A DNA stretch of 64,000 bases from Halococcoides cellulosivorans (GTDB taxonomy: Archaea; Halobacteriota; Halobacteria; Halobacteriales; Haloarculaceae). The translations under genes were made by a program, and so were the position numbers. Positions 37,566 through 45,803 of the stretch are shown here, piece after piece. Under the pieces are notes generated by a model that worked only from the letters and a program-made list of their open reading frames with translations, did not search any database and was not told the origin of the DNA. The stretch is from NCBI RefSeq assembly GCF_003058365.1, contig NZ_CP028858.1, positions 806,001 to 870,000 of the forward strand, read 5' to 3'. Positions within the stretch are counted from its first letter, which is position 1; the number at the start of each line of letters is the position of its first letter.

Positions 37566-38126
37566 TCAGGCGCTGGATCGGTCCGCCGCCGGCGCGTCGA
37601 TCGCCGTGATATCCAGGCGTGCGAGGCTGATGGGGTCGTCGCGAAGCCGTTCGTCGATCGCCCGCCGGAGTCGACGTGCGATGTCCTCGCGATCATCGCT
37701 CAGCGCGTCCAGTGACCACGCCGTGAGTTCCTCGCGCCCGGTCCTGACGATGCGTGCGCCCATCGTGTGCATGGGATCGCCGTAGTACAGCGGACTCGTC
37801 TCGCCGGCGTGGGGGTTGACGAACCCTTCGACGTCGTCGATTTCGATCGTGCCCTCGACGGAGACGGTCACGCCCACGTCGTCGGACGTGACGGTGTGCA
37901 CGTCGTATTCGAGGGGGCCCATCTCGGTGTCGACGACCTCGACGGCGTACAGCTCGTTGAAATCGATCGTCCAGCCTGGGTCGACGGGGCCGCGGAGTTC
38001 ACCGCGGACGAACCGGTAGGCCGAGTCGTCCGGGCCGACGCGGGTCACGCTGAGCAGCGTGCCAACGACGAGGACGGCGATCGCGAGCGCGACGCCGAGC
38101 ACAAGCAGCAGCATATCGACGACCAC
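37566..38126 (-). CDS. Short SPFH/band-7 membrane protein
   Basis: A 186-residue protein with one N-terminal membrane helix (about 4-28) followed by an SPFH (stomatin/prohibitin-like) domain with GELRGPVDPGW, a Thr/Val-rich second half and a short helix with RRLRRAIDERL. It lacks the long C-terminal coiled coil of flotillins. It is the last gene of a minus-strand run: histidine kinase, SPFH protein, SPFH protein. An in-frame ATG at 38114 is a possible start. Confidence 0.65.
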   Translation of the reverse strand: MVVDMLLLVLGVALAIAVLVVGTLLSVTRVGPDDSAYRFVRGELRGPVDPGWTIDFNELYAVEVVDTEMGPLEYDVHTVTSDDVGVTVSVEGTIEIDDVEGFVNPHAGETSPLYYGDPMHTMGARIVRTGREELTAWSLDALSDDREDIARRLRRAIDERLRDDPISLARLDITAIDAPAADRSSA

Positions 38127-38203
38127 GACCGACGGCCCGAAAACGGCCTCGGTCCGTGTCTGTCGATCGGTGCGGTCCCGCGGCCGGCCGTCGCGCCGAT
38201 CGA

Positions 38204-38791
38204 CTACGCCGTGCCGATCGAGGCCGCGGGCGACGCCTCCGTGACGTCGATCACGTCGACGTCGTCGACGACCCGCCCGCGATCCGCGAGCGCCCGTTCG
38301 AGGTGCTCACAGATCCCGACGACGATCTTCTGGGGTTCGACGGTGGCCTCACTGGCGTCGAGGTCTGCGACGGTCCGTTCGAGCGCCTCGGCGGCTAGCA
38401 CGTCGATTTCCTGGTCGTCGTCCGTGTGCGATCGCCGGGCCCGTGCCGCGCGCTCGACGTCCTCGATGCGGACGTACACGTCGGCGTCGACCGACAGCGA
38501 GCGCCCGTCGGCGGTCGTCACCTGCTGGTCGCGGAGTTCGAACAGATGCGATCGCATGTCGAAGACGGCGACCCCGTCGAGCAGCGGGACGGTGAGATGC
38601 ATGCCAGTATCGAGGATGCGATCGATCTCGCCGGATCGCCAGACGACGGCTCGTTCGGCGTTTCGCACGGGCGTGCCACCGACGAAGAGGACGCCGCTCC
38701 CGACGAGGAGGGCGAGCCCCCAGACCAGTGGATTCGTCAGCCACGCTCCCAGTCCACCGAGTGCGAGTCCGATCATCGACGCCCCCGTCAT
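38204..38791 (-). CDS. Short SPFH/band-7 membrane protein
   Basis: A 195-residue protein with two N-terminal hydrophobic segments (about 4-20 and 24-42) and an SPFH-type domain: NAERAVVWRSGEIDRILDTG, VPLLDGVAVFDMR and TTADGRSLSVDADVYVRIED follow the stomatin pattern, ending with a short helix and the VVDDVDVIDVTEA strand. As with the next gene there is no flotillin coiled coil. It lies 69 bases downstream of the histidine kinase and 77 bases before the second SPFH gene. Confidence 0.7.
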   Translation of the reverse strand: MTGASMIGLALGGLGAWLTNPLVWGLALLVGSGVLFVGGTPVRNAERAVVWRSGEIDRILDTGMHLTVPLLDGVAVFDMRSHLFELRDQQVTTADGRSLSVDADVYVRIEDVERAARARRSHTDDDQEIDVLAAEALERTVADLDASEATVEPQKIVVGICEHLERALADRGRVVDDVDVIDVTEASPAASIGTA

Positions 38792-38860
38792 GGCTGACCC
38801 TCGTCGGCCCACCGGAAAGGCGCTCCGCTTGGCGGTGGACCGACGTCGATCCCGTCGTGC

Positions 38861-40150
38861 TCACTGGCCCGGCGGCGCGGCGGTCGTGTGGACGTCGAAC
38901 CGTGCGCCGCCGGATCGACTCGTCGCAATCTCGATCTCCCAGCCGTGGGCTTCGACGATCTCGGCCACGATCGCGAGGCCGAGGCCAGTCCCCGACTCGC
39001 TGCCGGAGTACTCCAGGTCGAACACCCGATCGCGATCGGCGGGGTCGATACCGGGGCCGTCGTCCGCGACGAAAAAGCCCCGATCCGTCCCGCCGACCCG
39101 GACGCACACGCCCGGGGGCCCGTGCTCGATGGCGTTGCGAAACAGGTTCTCCAGGACCTGTCGAAGGCGCGTCTCGTCTGCGACGACCGTCGGTTCGTTC
39201 TCGACGTCGAGTGTGCCCGCACCGGTGTCGACGGTCTGCCAGGCCGCCCGGGCGACCCGGCTGAGATCGATCTGACTCCGATTCAGCGTGACGGTGTCCT
39301 CGCGCGTGATCGCCAGGATGTCGTCGAGCAACTCCGTGATGCGGTCGAGGGCGTGTTCCAGGCGCTCGATACGGTCGTCGTCTCGACTCGCGATCGCGTC
39401 GGTGACGCCGATCGCGACCTGGAGTGGATTCCGAAGATCGTGACTCAACACGCGGGTGACGTGCTCGAACCGCTCGTTTTTCCGCCGGAGTTCGCGCTGG
39501 ATCTCGACGGCGTCGATCGCGTGGGCAGTCGTCGAGCCCAGGTCAGCGAGGATCTCGCGTTCGGTCCCACAGAAGGCGGCCCCGTCGTCGGTCCCGAGCA
39601 CGAGAAACCCGTAGTGGACGCCGTCGTTCGAGACGGGCACCGTCGCGAGGCGGTGGTCGGGGCCGAGTGTCGTCCGGTCGGCGGGGACGATCTGGACGCC
39701 CGGGCCGAACACCGACGGTGGCGGCCGGACGGTCTCCGGCCCGGCGGCGGCCCGGATCTGAAAGGCGTCGGCTTCGATCACGCCGAGTGCGCTGACCGTG
39801 TAGGCTGGGGAATCGATCAGTTGGCGACAGACGGCGCGCTCGATGGCTTCGTGGGTCTCGGCGCGAACCAGCGAGCGGTTCACTTCCCGCAGGACGGCGG
39901 TCACCTCGTGGACGCGCTCGGCGGTCCGGTCGTGATCCACGTCCGATCCGTCGATACCGGCCTGGATCGCGGCCCGCAGATCGCCGTCGGCGGCCTCACG
40001 GCCCACGACGTACGCGGGATTGCCTTCGACGGCGGCGAGCGCGGCGGGCACGTCCTCGACCGGGAGGATCTCGACTGGCGTCGTAAGAGTACTGCCCTGG
40101 GGTCGCGTCGATCCGGATCGCACGACGACGATCGAGTCCTCCCTGTTCAT
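38861..40150 (-). CDS. GAF-domain sensor histidine kinase
   Basis: A 429-residue soluble kinase. Residues 1-80 are a small alpha/beta region that may be a degenerate receiver, followed by a GAF-like sensor domain (about 105-220), an HisKA dimerisation domain with the phospho-accepting His in LSHDLRNPL (about 240-250) and a HATPase domain with N box (NLFRNAIEHG), G1 (DDGPGID) and G2 (GTGLGLAI) motifs. It has no transmembrane segment. The start at 40150 is supported by the typical length; upstream extension is improbable. Haloarchaea have many such orphan kinases; no response regulator is adjacent. Confidence 0.85.
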   Translation of the reverse strand: MNREDSIVVVRSGSTRPQGSTLTTPVEILPVEDVPAALAAVEGNPAYVVGREAADGDLRAAIQAGIDGSDVDHDRTAERVHEVTAVLREVNRSLVRAETHEAIERAVCRQLIDSPAYTVSALGVIEADAFQIRAAAGPETVRPPPSVFGPGVQIVPADRTTLGPDHRLATVPVSNDGVHYGFLVLGTDDGAAFCGTEREILADLGSTTAHAIDAVEIQRELRRKNERFEHVTRVLSHDLRNPLQVAIGVTDAIASRDDDRIERLEHALDRITELLDDILAITREDTVTLNRSQIDLSRVARAAWQTVDTGAGTLDVENEPTVVADETRLRQVLENLFRNAIEHGPPGVCVRVGGTDRGFFVADDGPGIDPADRDRVFDLEYSGSESGTGLGLAIVAEIVEAHGWEIEIATSRSGGARFDVHTTAAPPGQ

Positions 40151-40283
40151 CCTCGATCGATGGAGACAACGGGTGAGCGCAAAAGTCTGCTGGCGGATCG
40201 GCCGGTGTGACCGCCCCGTCACGCCGGTCGCCGCCGACCGGTCACACCGCGACCCCTTTCCGCCTGGCCCGTCAATCGCGCTC

Positions 40284-41075
40284 GTGCGCCGGTTCGACGC
40301 CGAATACCTTCGATCGACGCGGGCGGGGATGTGGGCCGACGACCGGTCGGCACTCGATTCCCTCGATCTCGCAGAGCGGGACTCGATTCTCGACGTCGGG
40401 GCGGGAACCGGTGTGTTGACCCGCGTGCTGCGGGCCGAGTCGTCGGGCCGGGTGATCGCGCTCGACGCCGATCACGCCCTGCTCGATCGGGTCGCCCCAC
40501 CCCGGATCGCCGGCGACGCGCTCCGTCTGCCATTTCTCGACGCATCGATCGCTCTCGTGGCCTGTCAGGCGCTGCTCGTCAACCTGCCCGATCCGACCGC
40601 GGCGCTCACCGAGTGGGCGCGCGTCGCCAGCGATCACGTCGCCGCGATCGAACCCGACAACGCCGCGGTGCGCGTCGAGTCCACCGTGGACGGTGAGGCC
40701 GCCCTCGCCGAACGTGCGCGAGCCCGGTATCTCGCCGGCGTCGAGACCGACGCGGGCCTGGGCGCCGACGCAGCGGATCATTTCGAGGCGGCCGGTCTGG
40801 ACGTCGTCGGTCGGGCGCGCTACGATCACGTGCTCCGGGTCGCACCCCCGTACGACGACCGCGCCGTGGAGGCCGCTCGTCGGAAGGCGACGGGCGCGGG
40901 CCTCGCGGTCGATCGATCGACGATCCTCGCCGGGCCGACCGACGAGGCGACCTACGAAGCCCTGGAACGCGAGTGGCGCACGATGGGCCGGGCCGTGATC
41001 GACCAGATGGCCGACCGCCGATACGAGCGCACCGAACGGATTCCGTTTCACGTCACCGTCGGGCGCGTCCCCTGA
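40284..41075 (+). CDS. SAM-dependent methyltransferase
   Basis: A 263-residue class I methyltransferase with motif I ILDVGAGTGVL (about residues 39-49), acidic motif II at IALDAD and a DALRLPFLDASIALVAC motif as in UbiE/Methyltransf_11 proteins. The substrate is not evident. The GTG start at 40284 is chosen because upstream in-frame DNA runs into the divergent kinase promoter and reads as a basic, non-haloarchaeal peptide. The neighbour downstream is a tRNA-thiolation gene, but 84 bases separate them. Confidence 0.8.
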   Translation: MRRFDAEYLRSTRAGMWADDRSALDSLDLAERDSILDVGAGTGVLTRVLRAESSGRVIALDADHALLDRVAPPRIAGDALRLPFLDASIALVACQALLVNLPDPTAALTEWARVASDHVAAIEPDNAAVRVESTVDGEAALAERARARYLAGVETDAGLGADAADHFEAAGLDVVGRARYDHVLRVAPPYDDRAVEAARRKATGAGLAVDRSTILAGPTDEATYEALEREWRTMGRAVIDQMADRRYERTERIPFHVTVGRVP

Positions 41076-41159
41076 CGGCCGTCCGCCGCCCACCCCGCTC
41101 CCAGGTGAATTCACCCGGGGTCGAAACCCTCTCCCGCGTCGGTCCGGTATCAGGGGGCG

Positions 41160-42110
41160 ATGGACTGCGATCGGTGTTCGAGCGCGGCCGTCGCCTATCA
41201 GGCCTACTCGGGCCAGCATCTCTGTGACGAGCATCTCTCTCGCAGCGTTCGCGACCGCGTCCGCTCGCGCATTCGCGAGGACGACCTGCTGGGTGAGGCC
41301 GAGGCCGACGATCCCCAGACGTGGTTGATCGGGCTCTCGGGTGGGAAAGACAGCGCGGTGCTGGGGGCGATCCTGGCCGAGACGCTCGGGGCGGATCGCC
41401 GCGTCGAGTTGCGCGGGATCGCCGTCCACGAGGGCATCGACGGCTATCGCGACGAGAGTCTGGAGGCCGCCCGCGCGTTGGCCGAGCAGGCCGACATTCC
41501 GCTGACCGAGCGATCCTTTGCGGAGACGTTCGACGTGCGTATGGACGACGTCGTCGAGGACGACCCGAAACAGATGGCCGCGTGTGCGTACTGTGGCGTC
41601 TTTCGACGCGCGATCCTCGCCGACGTCGCCGAATCGGCCGACGCCGACCTCCTCTTGACCGGTCACAACCTCGACGACGAGTGTGAGACCGCGCTGATGA
41701 ACCTCTTCGAGGGCGACGTCGACCAGATGGCCCGTCATTTCGACGCCAGTCTGGGGCCACTCGACGAGCGTGCCGACCCCGGCCCGCACGTCCCACGGGC
41801 GAAACCGCTGCGTGACGTCCCCGAAAAGGAGGTCGCGCTGTACGCCCGCCTGGACGGACTGCCCGCTCACATCACGGAGTGTCCACACGCCGCCGAATCG
41901 TTCCGCGGCGAGATTCAGGAGTTGATGCTCGACGTCGAGGATCGCCACCCCGGGACGCGTCACTCGGTGATGGCGGGGTACGAACGCCTCGCCCGACTCG
42001 CGGCGATCGATCGCGAGGCCGCGACGACGGGTCGGTGTGAGGACTGTGGACGACCATCGGGCAACGACCGCTGTCGGGCGTGTGAACTGCAGGCCGCACT
42101 GTCGGCGTGA
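41160..42110 (+). CDS. ncsA: tRNA 2-thiolation enzyme, NcsA/TtuA family
   Basis: An ATP-dependent tRNA thiolase. The 316-residue protein has an N-terminal zinc finger (CDRC...LCDEH), the PP-loop SGGKDS (residues 60-65), CAYCGVFRR and TECPHA cysteines that place the catalytic or Fe-S-binding set, a GHNLDDE motif and a C-terminal zinc finger (CEDCG...CRAC). This matches the Ncs6/Ctu1-TtuA family; in Haloferax the NcsA protein thiolates wobble U34 with SAMP2 as sulfur carrier. Whether this copy acts on U34 or U54 cannot be told from sequence alone. Confidence 0.88.
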   Translation: MDCDRCSSAAVAYQAYSGQHLCDEHLSRSVRDRVRSRIREDDLLGEAEADDPQTWLIGLSGGKDSAVLGAILAETLGADRRVELRGIAVHEGIDGYRDESLEAARALAEQADIPLTERSFAETFDVRMDDVVEDDPKQMAACAYCGVFRRAILADVAESADADLLLTGHNLDDECETALMNLFEGDVDQMARHFDASLGPLDERADPGPHVPRAKPLRDVPEKEVALYARLDGLPAHITECPHAAESFRGEIQELMLDVEDRHPGTRHSVMAGYERLARLAAIDREAATTGRCEDCGRPSGNDRCRACELQAALSA

Positions 42111-42206
42111 GCGCTTGCGGTTCGGACGGCGACCGGCCACTGCCCGGACGACGGCAATCAACGGCGGGAGTCGAGGCGTTTTCACCCTCGCGAGCGTAGA
42201 CTGCGT

Positions 42207-42716
42207 GTGGCTCGCGAACCGGACGTCTCTGGCGTCGCAGACCCCTACGCCCACGTCGAGCGATGCGATCATCTGACGGACGAGGGCCGGTGTCGCCTCG
42301 CGGCACGCGCTCCCGACGCCGATCGGGAGTTCACGCGCCGCCTGCGCGAGCGCGACTATCGGTGTCCGTACGGCGACCCCGCGACCGACGGGTCCTGGCA
42401 GGACTGTCCCGAACTCACTCACGTCGAGCGCGCCGATGCGTGCGCGCGCTGTGGACTCGACGAAGTGCGTGACGGTCTCGGTGAGGACCGTCCACTCCTG
42501 GAGACCCATCACCTGGTCTACCCCGACGGCGACGGGCCCGCCCACGAGATCGCCGTCACGCTCTGTCGGTGGTGTCACGCGACCGTTCACGATTCGTGGG
42601 GCGCGATCGCGGACGACGTCGCGCCCGACCCCGAGGCGATCGCCGAACGCGAACACCGCGTCGGCCGTCAACAACGCGAGGCCGACTTCGAGACCGCCGC
42701 CGAACGCCGCGAGTAG
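42207..42716 (+). CDS. HNH-like zinc protein
   Basis: A 169-residue protein with an N-terminal Cys pair region (ERCDHL...RC), a CxxC (CARCGLDEV), an ETHHLVYP segment and a CRWCHATVH motif. The last three resemble the treble-clef HNH nuclease fold, where the His of THH would be catalytic and the CxxC/CxxC pairs bind zinc. A nuclease role is plausible, but the protein could equally be a structural zinc protein; homologues sit beside core genes in haloarchaea. The GTG start is the only convincing one in the available upstream space. Confidence 0.6.
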   Translation: MAREPDVSGVADPYAHVERCDHLTDEGRCRLAARAPDADREFTRRLRERDYRCPYGDPATDGSWQDCPELTHVERADACARCGLDEVRDGLGEDRPLLETHHLVYPDGDGPAHEIAVTLCRWCHATVHDSWGAIADDVAPDPEAIAEREHRVGRQQREADFETAAERRE

Positions 42717-42730
42717 CCCGCGATCCGCGA

Positions 42731-42737
42731 ATTTTTG
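42731..42737 (+). promoter_or_regulatory. T-rich TATA-like box for guaA1
   Basis: ATTTTTG ends 23 bases before the ATG at 42761. guaB has the same kind of T5 box (54052-54056) 24 bases before its start. Confidence 0.45.
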
Positions 42738-42760
42738 TGCCCGTGGCGGCCACTCCCGGT

Positions 42761-43318
42761 ATGACTCGCATCGACGTCATCGACAATCACGGCCAGTTTA
42801 CCCATCTCGAACAGCGGGCGCTTCGCGACCTCGGCGTCGACGTCGAAATTCGCGAGAACTCGACGCCGATCGACGAACTCGACGCCGACGGCCTCGTGCT
42901 CTCGGGTGGCCCCGACATCGCCGACATCGGCAACTCGAACGCCTACGTCGAGGCGTTCGACGGCCCCGTCCTCGGGATCTGTCTGGGGATGCAACTCATG
43001 GCGGCCCATCTCCCCGGCGGAACAGTCGGCAGCGGCGAGTACGGCGGGTACGCCGACGTCACCGTCGAGATTCTCGACGCCGACGATCCGCTCGTCGGAT
43101 CGCTCGCCCCCGAGACCCGTACCTGGGCGAGCCACGCCGATCAGGTGACCAGCGTTCCCGACGGGTTCGAGCGCACGGCGACCAGCGAGGTCTGTGGCGT
43201 CGAGGCGATGAGCGACACCGATCGCGACCGGTACGGCGTGCAGTGGCATCCCGAGGTCGCCCACACCGAGCGCGGTGAGGAACTGTTCGAGAACTTCGTC
43301 GCGATCTGCGACCGGTGA
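42761..43318 (+). CDS. guaAA: GMP synthase glutaminase subunit A
   Basis: Provides ammonia from glutamine to the separately encoded GMP synthase subunit B, the split archaeal arrangement. The 185-residue class I amidotransferase has the nucleophile cysteine in GICLGMQLM (about residue 75), the SGGP turn and the catalytic pair in QWHPEVAH near the C-terminus. It is full length. guaB, which makes its XMP substrate, is also in this window at 54.1 kb, but subunit B is not. Confidence 0.92.
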   Translation: MTRIDVIDNHGQFTHLEQRALRDLGVDVEIRENSTPIDELDADGLVLSGGPDIADIGNSNAYVEAFDGPVLGICLGMQLMAAHLPGGTVGSGEYGGYADVTVEILDADDPLVGSLAPETRTWASHADQVTSVPDGFERTATSEVCGVEAMSDTDRDRYGVQWHPEVAHTERGEELFENFVAICDR

Positions 43319-43361
43319 TCGCCGGTTGGTGGGGCCCCAACGCTCGCGAGAGGTGAACAGG

Positions 43362-43367
43362 TTTATT
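43362..43367 (+). promoter_or_regulatory. TATA box for the DUF2070 gene
   Basis: TTTATT ends 25 bases before the ATG at 43393. Confidence 0.55.
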
Positions 43368-43392
43368 CCCGATCACGCGGACCGTTCTGGGG

Positions 43393-45246
43393 ATGACGGC
43401 CACACAGGGGGATCTGGCGAGTCTCTCGCAGTTCATCTTTCGAGCACCGCGATGGCATCGGAGTCTGACCGTCGCCGTCGTCGTCGCGGCGCTGGTCGGC
43501 GTGGTGGCATTCGACGCTTCGTTCGTGCTCGAAGACCTCTGGCAGGGTGTTTTCTTCGTCGGGATTCCGACGGTCGTCGCGGGCCTGCTGACCGCGCCGA
43601 TCGATCGCTGGTTCGGGGGCACACTGTCGATCGATCGGTCGGCACTGCTCGCGGTCGTCAGCGAAGCGATCGTCGTCGTCATGCTGCTCGCGGTTGCGGC
43701 GATCGGTCTCGTCACCGATCTCGGCCAGTCGGCGGTGATCGACGCGCTGATGATCGCGCTCGCGACGCTGTTTCTCGCGCGCCTGATCGTGATCTACGCG
43801 GTCTCGCGCCACCCGATCGTCGTCGCGGCGATTCCGGCCTCGATCCAGACGGTCGCGGCGGCCGCGCTCGTGTTCGTCTACGGCGGGACGTATCGCGCGC
43901 TCAACGTCGAGGCTCCGCTGTTCGAGGCGTTTCTGTACCGCCCCGATCACGCCCACCTCCCGATCGCGGGCCAGCCAGACCATTTCCTGTTGCTCGGCGT
44001 GCTCTGTGGGGTCTACGGCGTGTTCGGCTGGCTGTATCTCAACGTGCTCGATCTCCCCTGGCGGCTCTCCTTTGGCGTGAGCGCACTCGATTTCGTCGCG
44101 GGCTTTCTGGGCCACCTCGCAGACGGTCGTGACGACCTGGAGGAGTTTTTCGCGGCGGTCGGTGACGACGCGCTCGTGCCGGTCACGCTCGCGGTGTTTC
44201 GCCGCCCCGACGGCACCGAGAAAGCCCGGTTCGTCCTGCCGATAATTCACCCCGGCCCGATGGGGTCGGTCGGCGGCGGCGTCTGGCCGATCCGCGCCGA
44301 CGCGCACAGCGAGGGGCTCAGTTTCGCGCCCCACGCGACGGCGGGCCACGACTTCAATCTCGTCTCGAAAGCGGACGTCGAGACGATTCTCGACTGTGTC
44401 GAGGACCTCGACGCGCGCATCGAGACCTCGTCGACGGCGTCGGTGGGTCACCGCGTCGGGGCGGGCGACGCGACGCTGACCGGTCACGCCATCGGTGACG
44501 GCGCCCTCGTGGTCTCGACGTTCGCGCCCTCCTTTGCGGACGACGTCGACTACGCGGTCGGCCTCGCGGCCGTCGCTGAGGCGCGTCAGAACGGGCTCGA
44601 AGACGTCGCACTAATCGATGCGCACAACTCCAACGATGGCCTGCAGGGCGAGAATCTCGGGCACGTCGTCCCGGGGTGTGATCGCGCGTTCGACCTGATC
44701 GAGGGCGCGGAGTCGATCGGCGAACGACTCGCGAGCGCCGACCGCGGACCGCTCAGTCTCGGGACCGCCAGCAGCGAGACCCCCTGGGGGACGATCGACG
44801 GGATCGGCCCGCTGGGGATTCGCGTCGCCGTGCTCGATGTCGACGGCCAGACCACGGCCTACGTGCTCATCGACGGCAACAATATGGACCCGGGCTTGCG
44901 CGATCGGATCGTCGCAGCGATCGATGGGCCCGACCTCGTCGAGGTGATGACCTCCGATACACACGCCGTCAACACCGTCGAGGCCGAAAACCAGGTCGGC
45001 GATCCAATCGATCCGGGCGCGTTGACTGCGCTGATCGACGACCTCGTGAGTGAGGCGCTGGCCGACTGCGAACCCGTCGAAGCCGGCATGGCGTCCGATC
45101 GCGTTCGCGTCGGTGTGTTCGGGAACGATCGGACCGAGGCGCTCGCGACGATGGGGACGGCGGTCGTGCCGTTCGGGATCGCGCTCGCGTCGACGTTCGT
45201 CGCGTTGCTCGCGATCGTGACGGCGGTCTTGCTGGTCGCGATCTGA
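43393..45246 (+). CDS. DUF2070 membrane protein
   Basis: A 617-residue archaeal protein of the DUF2070 family. The N-terminal third has six to seven membrane segments (about 25-45, 55-75, 85-115, 120-140, 145-165, 195-215), then a large soluble domain with conserved IHPGPMGSVGGG, an HNSNDG motif (IDAHNSNDGLQGENLG), a YVLIDGNNM strand and SDTHAVN, which look like a metal-dependent hydrolase site, and ends in two membrane helices (about 585-617). The function is not established. The conserved His/Asp pattern suggests an enzyme at the membrane. Confidence 0.82.
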   Translation: MTATQGDLASLSQFIFRAPRWHRSLTVAVVVAALVGVVAFDASFVLEDLWQGVFFVGIPTVVAGLLTAPIDRWFGGTLSIDRSALLAVVSEAIVVVMLLAVAAIGLVTDLGQSAVIDALMIALATLFLARLIVIYAVSRHPIVVAAIPASIQTVAAAALVFVYGGTYRALNVEAPLFEAFLYRPDHAHLPIAGQPDHFLLLGVLCGVYGVFGWLYLNVLDLPWRLSFGVSALDFVAGFLGHLADGRDDLEEFFAAVGDDALVPVTLAVFRRPDGTEKARFVLPIIHPGPMGSVGGGVWPIRADAHSEGLSFAPHATAGHDFNLVSKADVETILDCVEDLDARIETSSTASVGHRVGAGDATLTGHAIGDGALVVSTFAPSFADDVDYAVGLAAVAEARQNGLEDVALIDAHNSNDGLQGENLGHVVPGCDRAFDLIEGAESIGERLASADRGPLSLGTASSETPWGTIDGIGPLGIRVAVLDVDGQTTAYVLIDGNNMDPGLRDRIVAAIDGPDLVEVMTSDTHAVNTVEAENQVGDPIDPGALTALIDDLVSEALADCEPVEAGMASDRVRVGVFGNDRTEALATMGTAVVPFGIALASTFVALLAIVTAVLLVAI

Positions 45247-45421
45247 TCGTCGTTATTCGATCGTTTCTTGCCTGGCACTCACGGTCAGCATCGGGTGGCG
45301 AGACTCAATAGGGGCCCTGGTCAGTCTCCTGTTGCCCGCTTTCGGTTTCAAGGTTCGCAGTTCGAGATCGCAATTTCACCATGTTCTCTGGCTCAAACCG
45401 AAATACCTGTGGAGTAAGCAT

Positions 45422-45543
45422 ACGGCGGCCTTCGGCCGCCGTTTCACTGCTGGCGAAGCCGAAGGCTGAGCCAGCAGGTCTTTTTGGTCCAGCTTTTTCA
45501 AGGAGCGGTCGCCGTCGGCGACCCGACGCAGAAAAAGGTGGTA
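45422..45543 (-). repeat. tRNA-adjacent multi-hairpin element, copy B
   Basis: On the minus strand it begins with TACCACC and a T5 run right after the duplicated initiator-tRNA 3' end, then CTGCG, hairpin I (45507-45513/45517-45523, 7 bp), a linker with CTGGACCAAAAA, hairpin II (45447-45454/45470-45477, 8 bp with an inner AGCC/GGCT), TGAAACGG and hairpin III (45422-45430/45434-45442, 9 bp, loop GAA). Order, spacing and linkers agree with copy A. Sense frames through it give basic peptides and are not genes. Confidence 0.75.
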
Positions 45544-45567
45544 TAGCGGGAGGTGGATTTGAACCAC
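45544..45567 (-). repeat. Duplicated 3' end of initiator tRNA-Met (att-like)
   Basis: A 24-bp perfect copy of 45676-45699, which is the last 24 bases of initiator tRNA-Met including the discriminator base. Similarity stops exactly at both ends. Such direct repeats are what integration at a tRNA 3' end leaves behind. Confidence 0.8.
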
Positions 45568-45675
45568 GGTCACTTCCTCGCTGGCGCTCGGTCGTTCCCT
45601 GGTTCAAATCCCCCCACCGAAGTGCGGACGCAGGACTCGTCGCTTTGCTCCTCGTCGTTGCGTCCGCAAAAACAG
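45568..45675. other. 108-bp insert with two palindromes between tRNA-end copies
   Basis: Contains a 10-bp inverted repeat TGCGGACGCA/TGCGTCCGCA (45623-45632/45659-45668), which on the minus strand follows a T5 run just after the intact tRNA, and one arm of a 12-bp inverted repeat whose other arm lies in the att-like copy (GGATTTGAACCA 45555-45566, TGGTTCAAATCC 45600-45611). No gene or tRNA can be folded from it. Confidence 0.65.
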
Positions 45676-45750
<75 letters not shown>

Positions 45751-45772
45751 GACTTATCGTAACCCAGGTCGA

Positions 45773-45780
45773 CCATTAAG
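45773..45780 (-). promoter_or_regulatory. Promoter of initiator tRNA-Met
   Basis: CTTAATGG on the minus strand ends 22 bases before the tRNA 5' end at 45750. It shares CTTAAT with the tRNA-Pro promoter. Confidence 0.55.
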
Positions 45781-45803
45781 GGTTGTGATTCGGTCGCCGT
45801 CTG

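Noticed and set aside
45305-45607. 100-codon frame on the minus strand across the hairpin element
   Set aside because: It runs through the tRNA-end copy and the stems of the structured element. Similar peptides arise wherever this element occurs, so the conservation is at the nucleic-acid level.
45544-45615. Possible second tRNA near the duplicated tRNA end
   Set aside because: Only the T-arm-like sequence recurs; no acceptor, D or anticodon arm can be folded around it.
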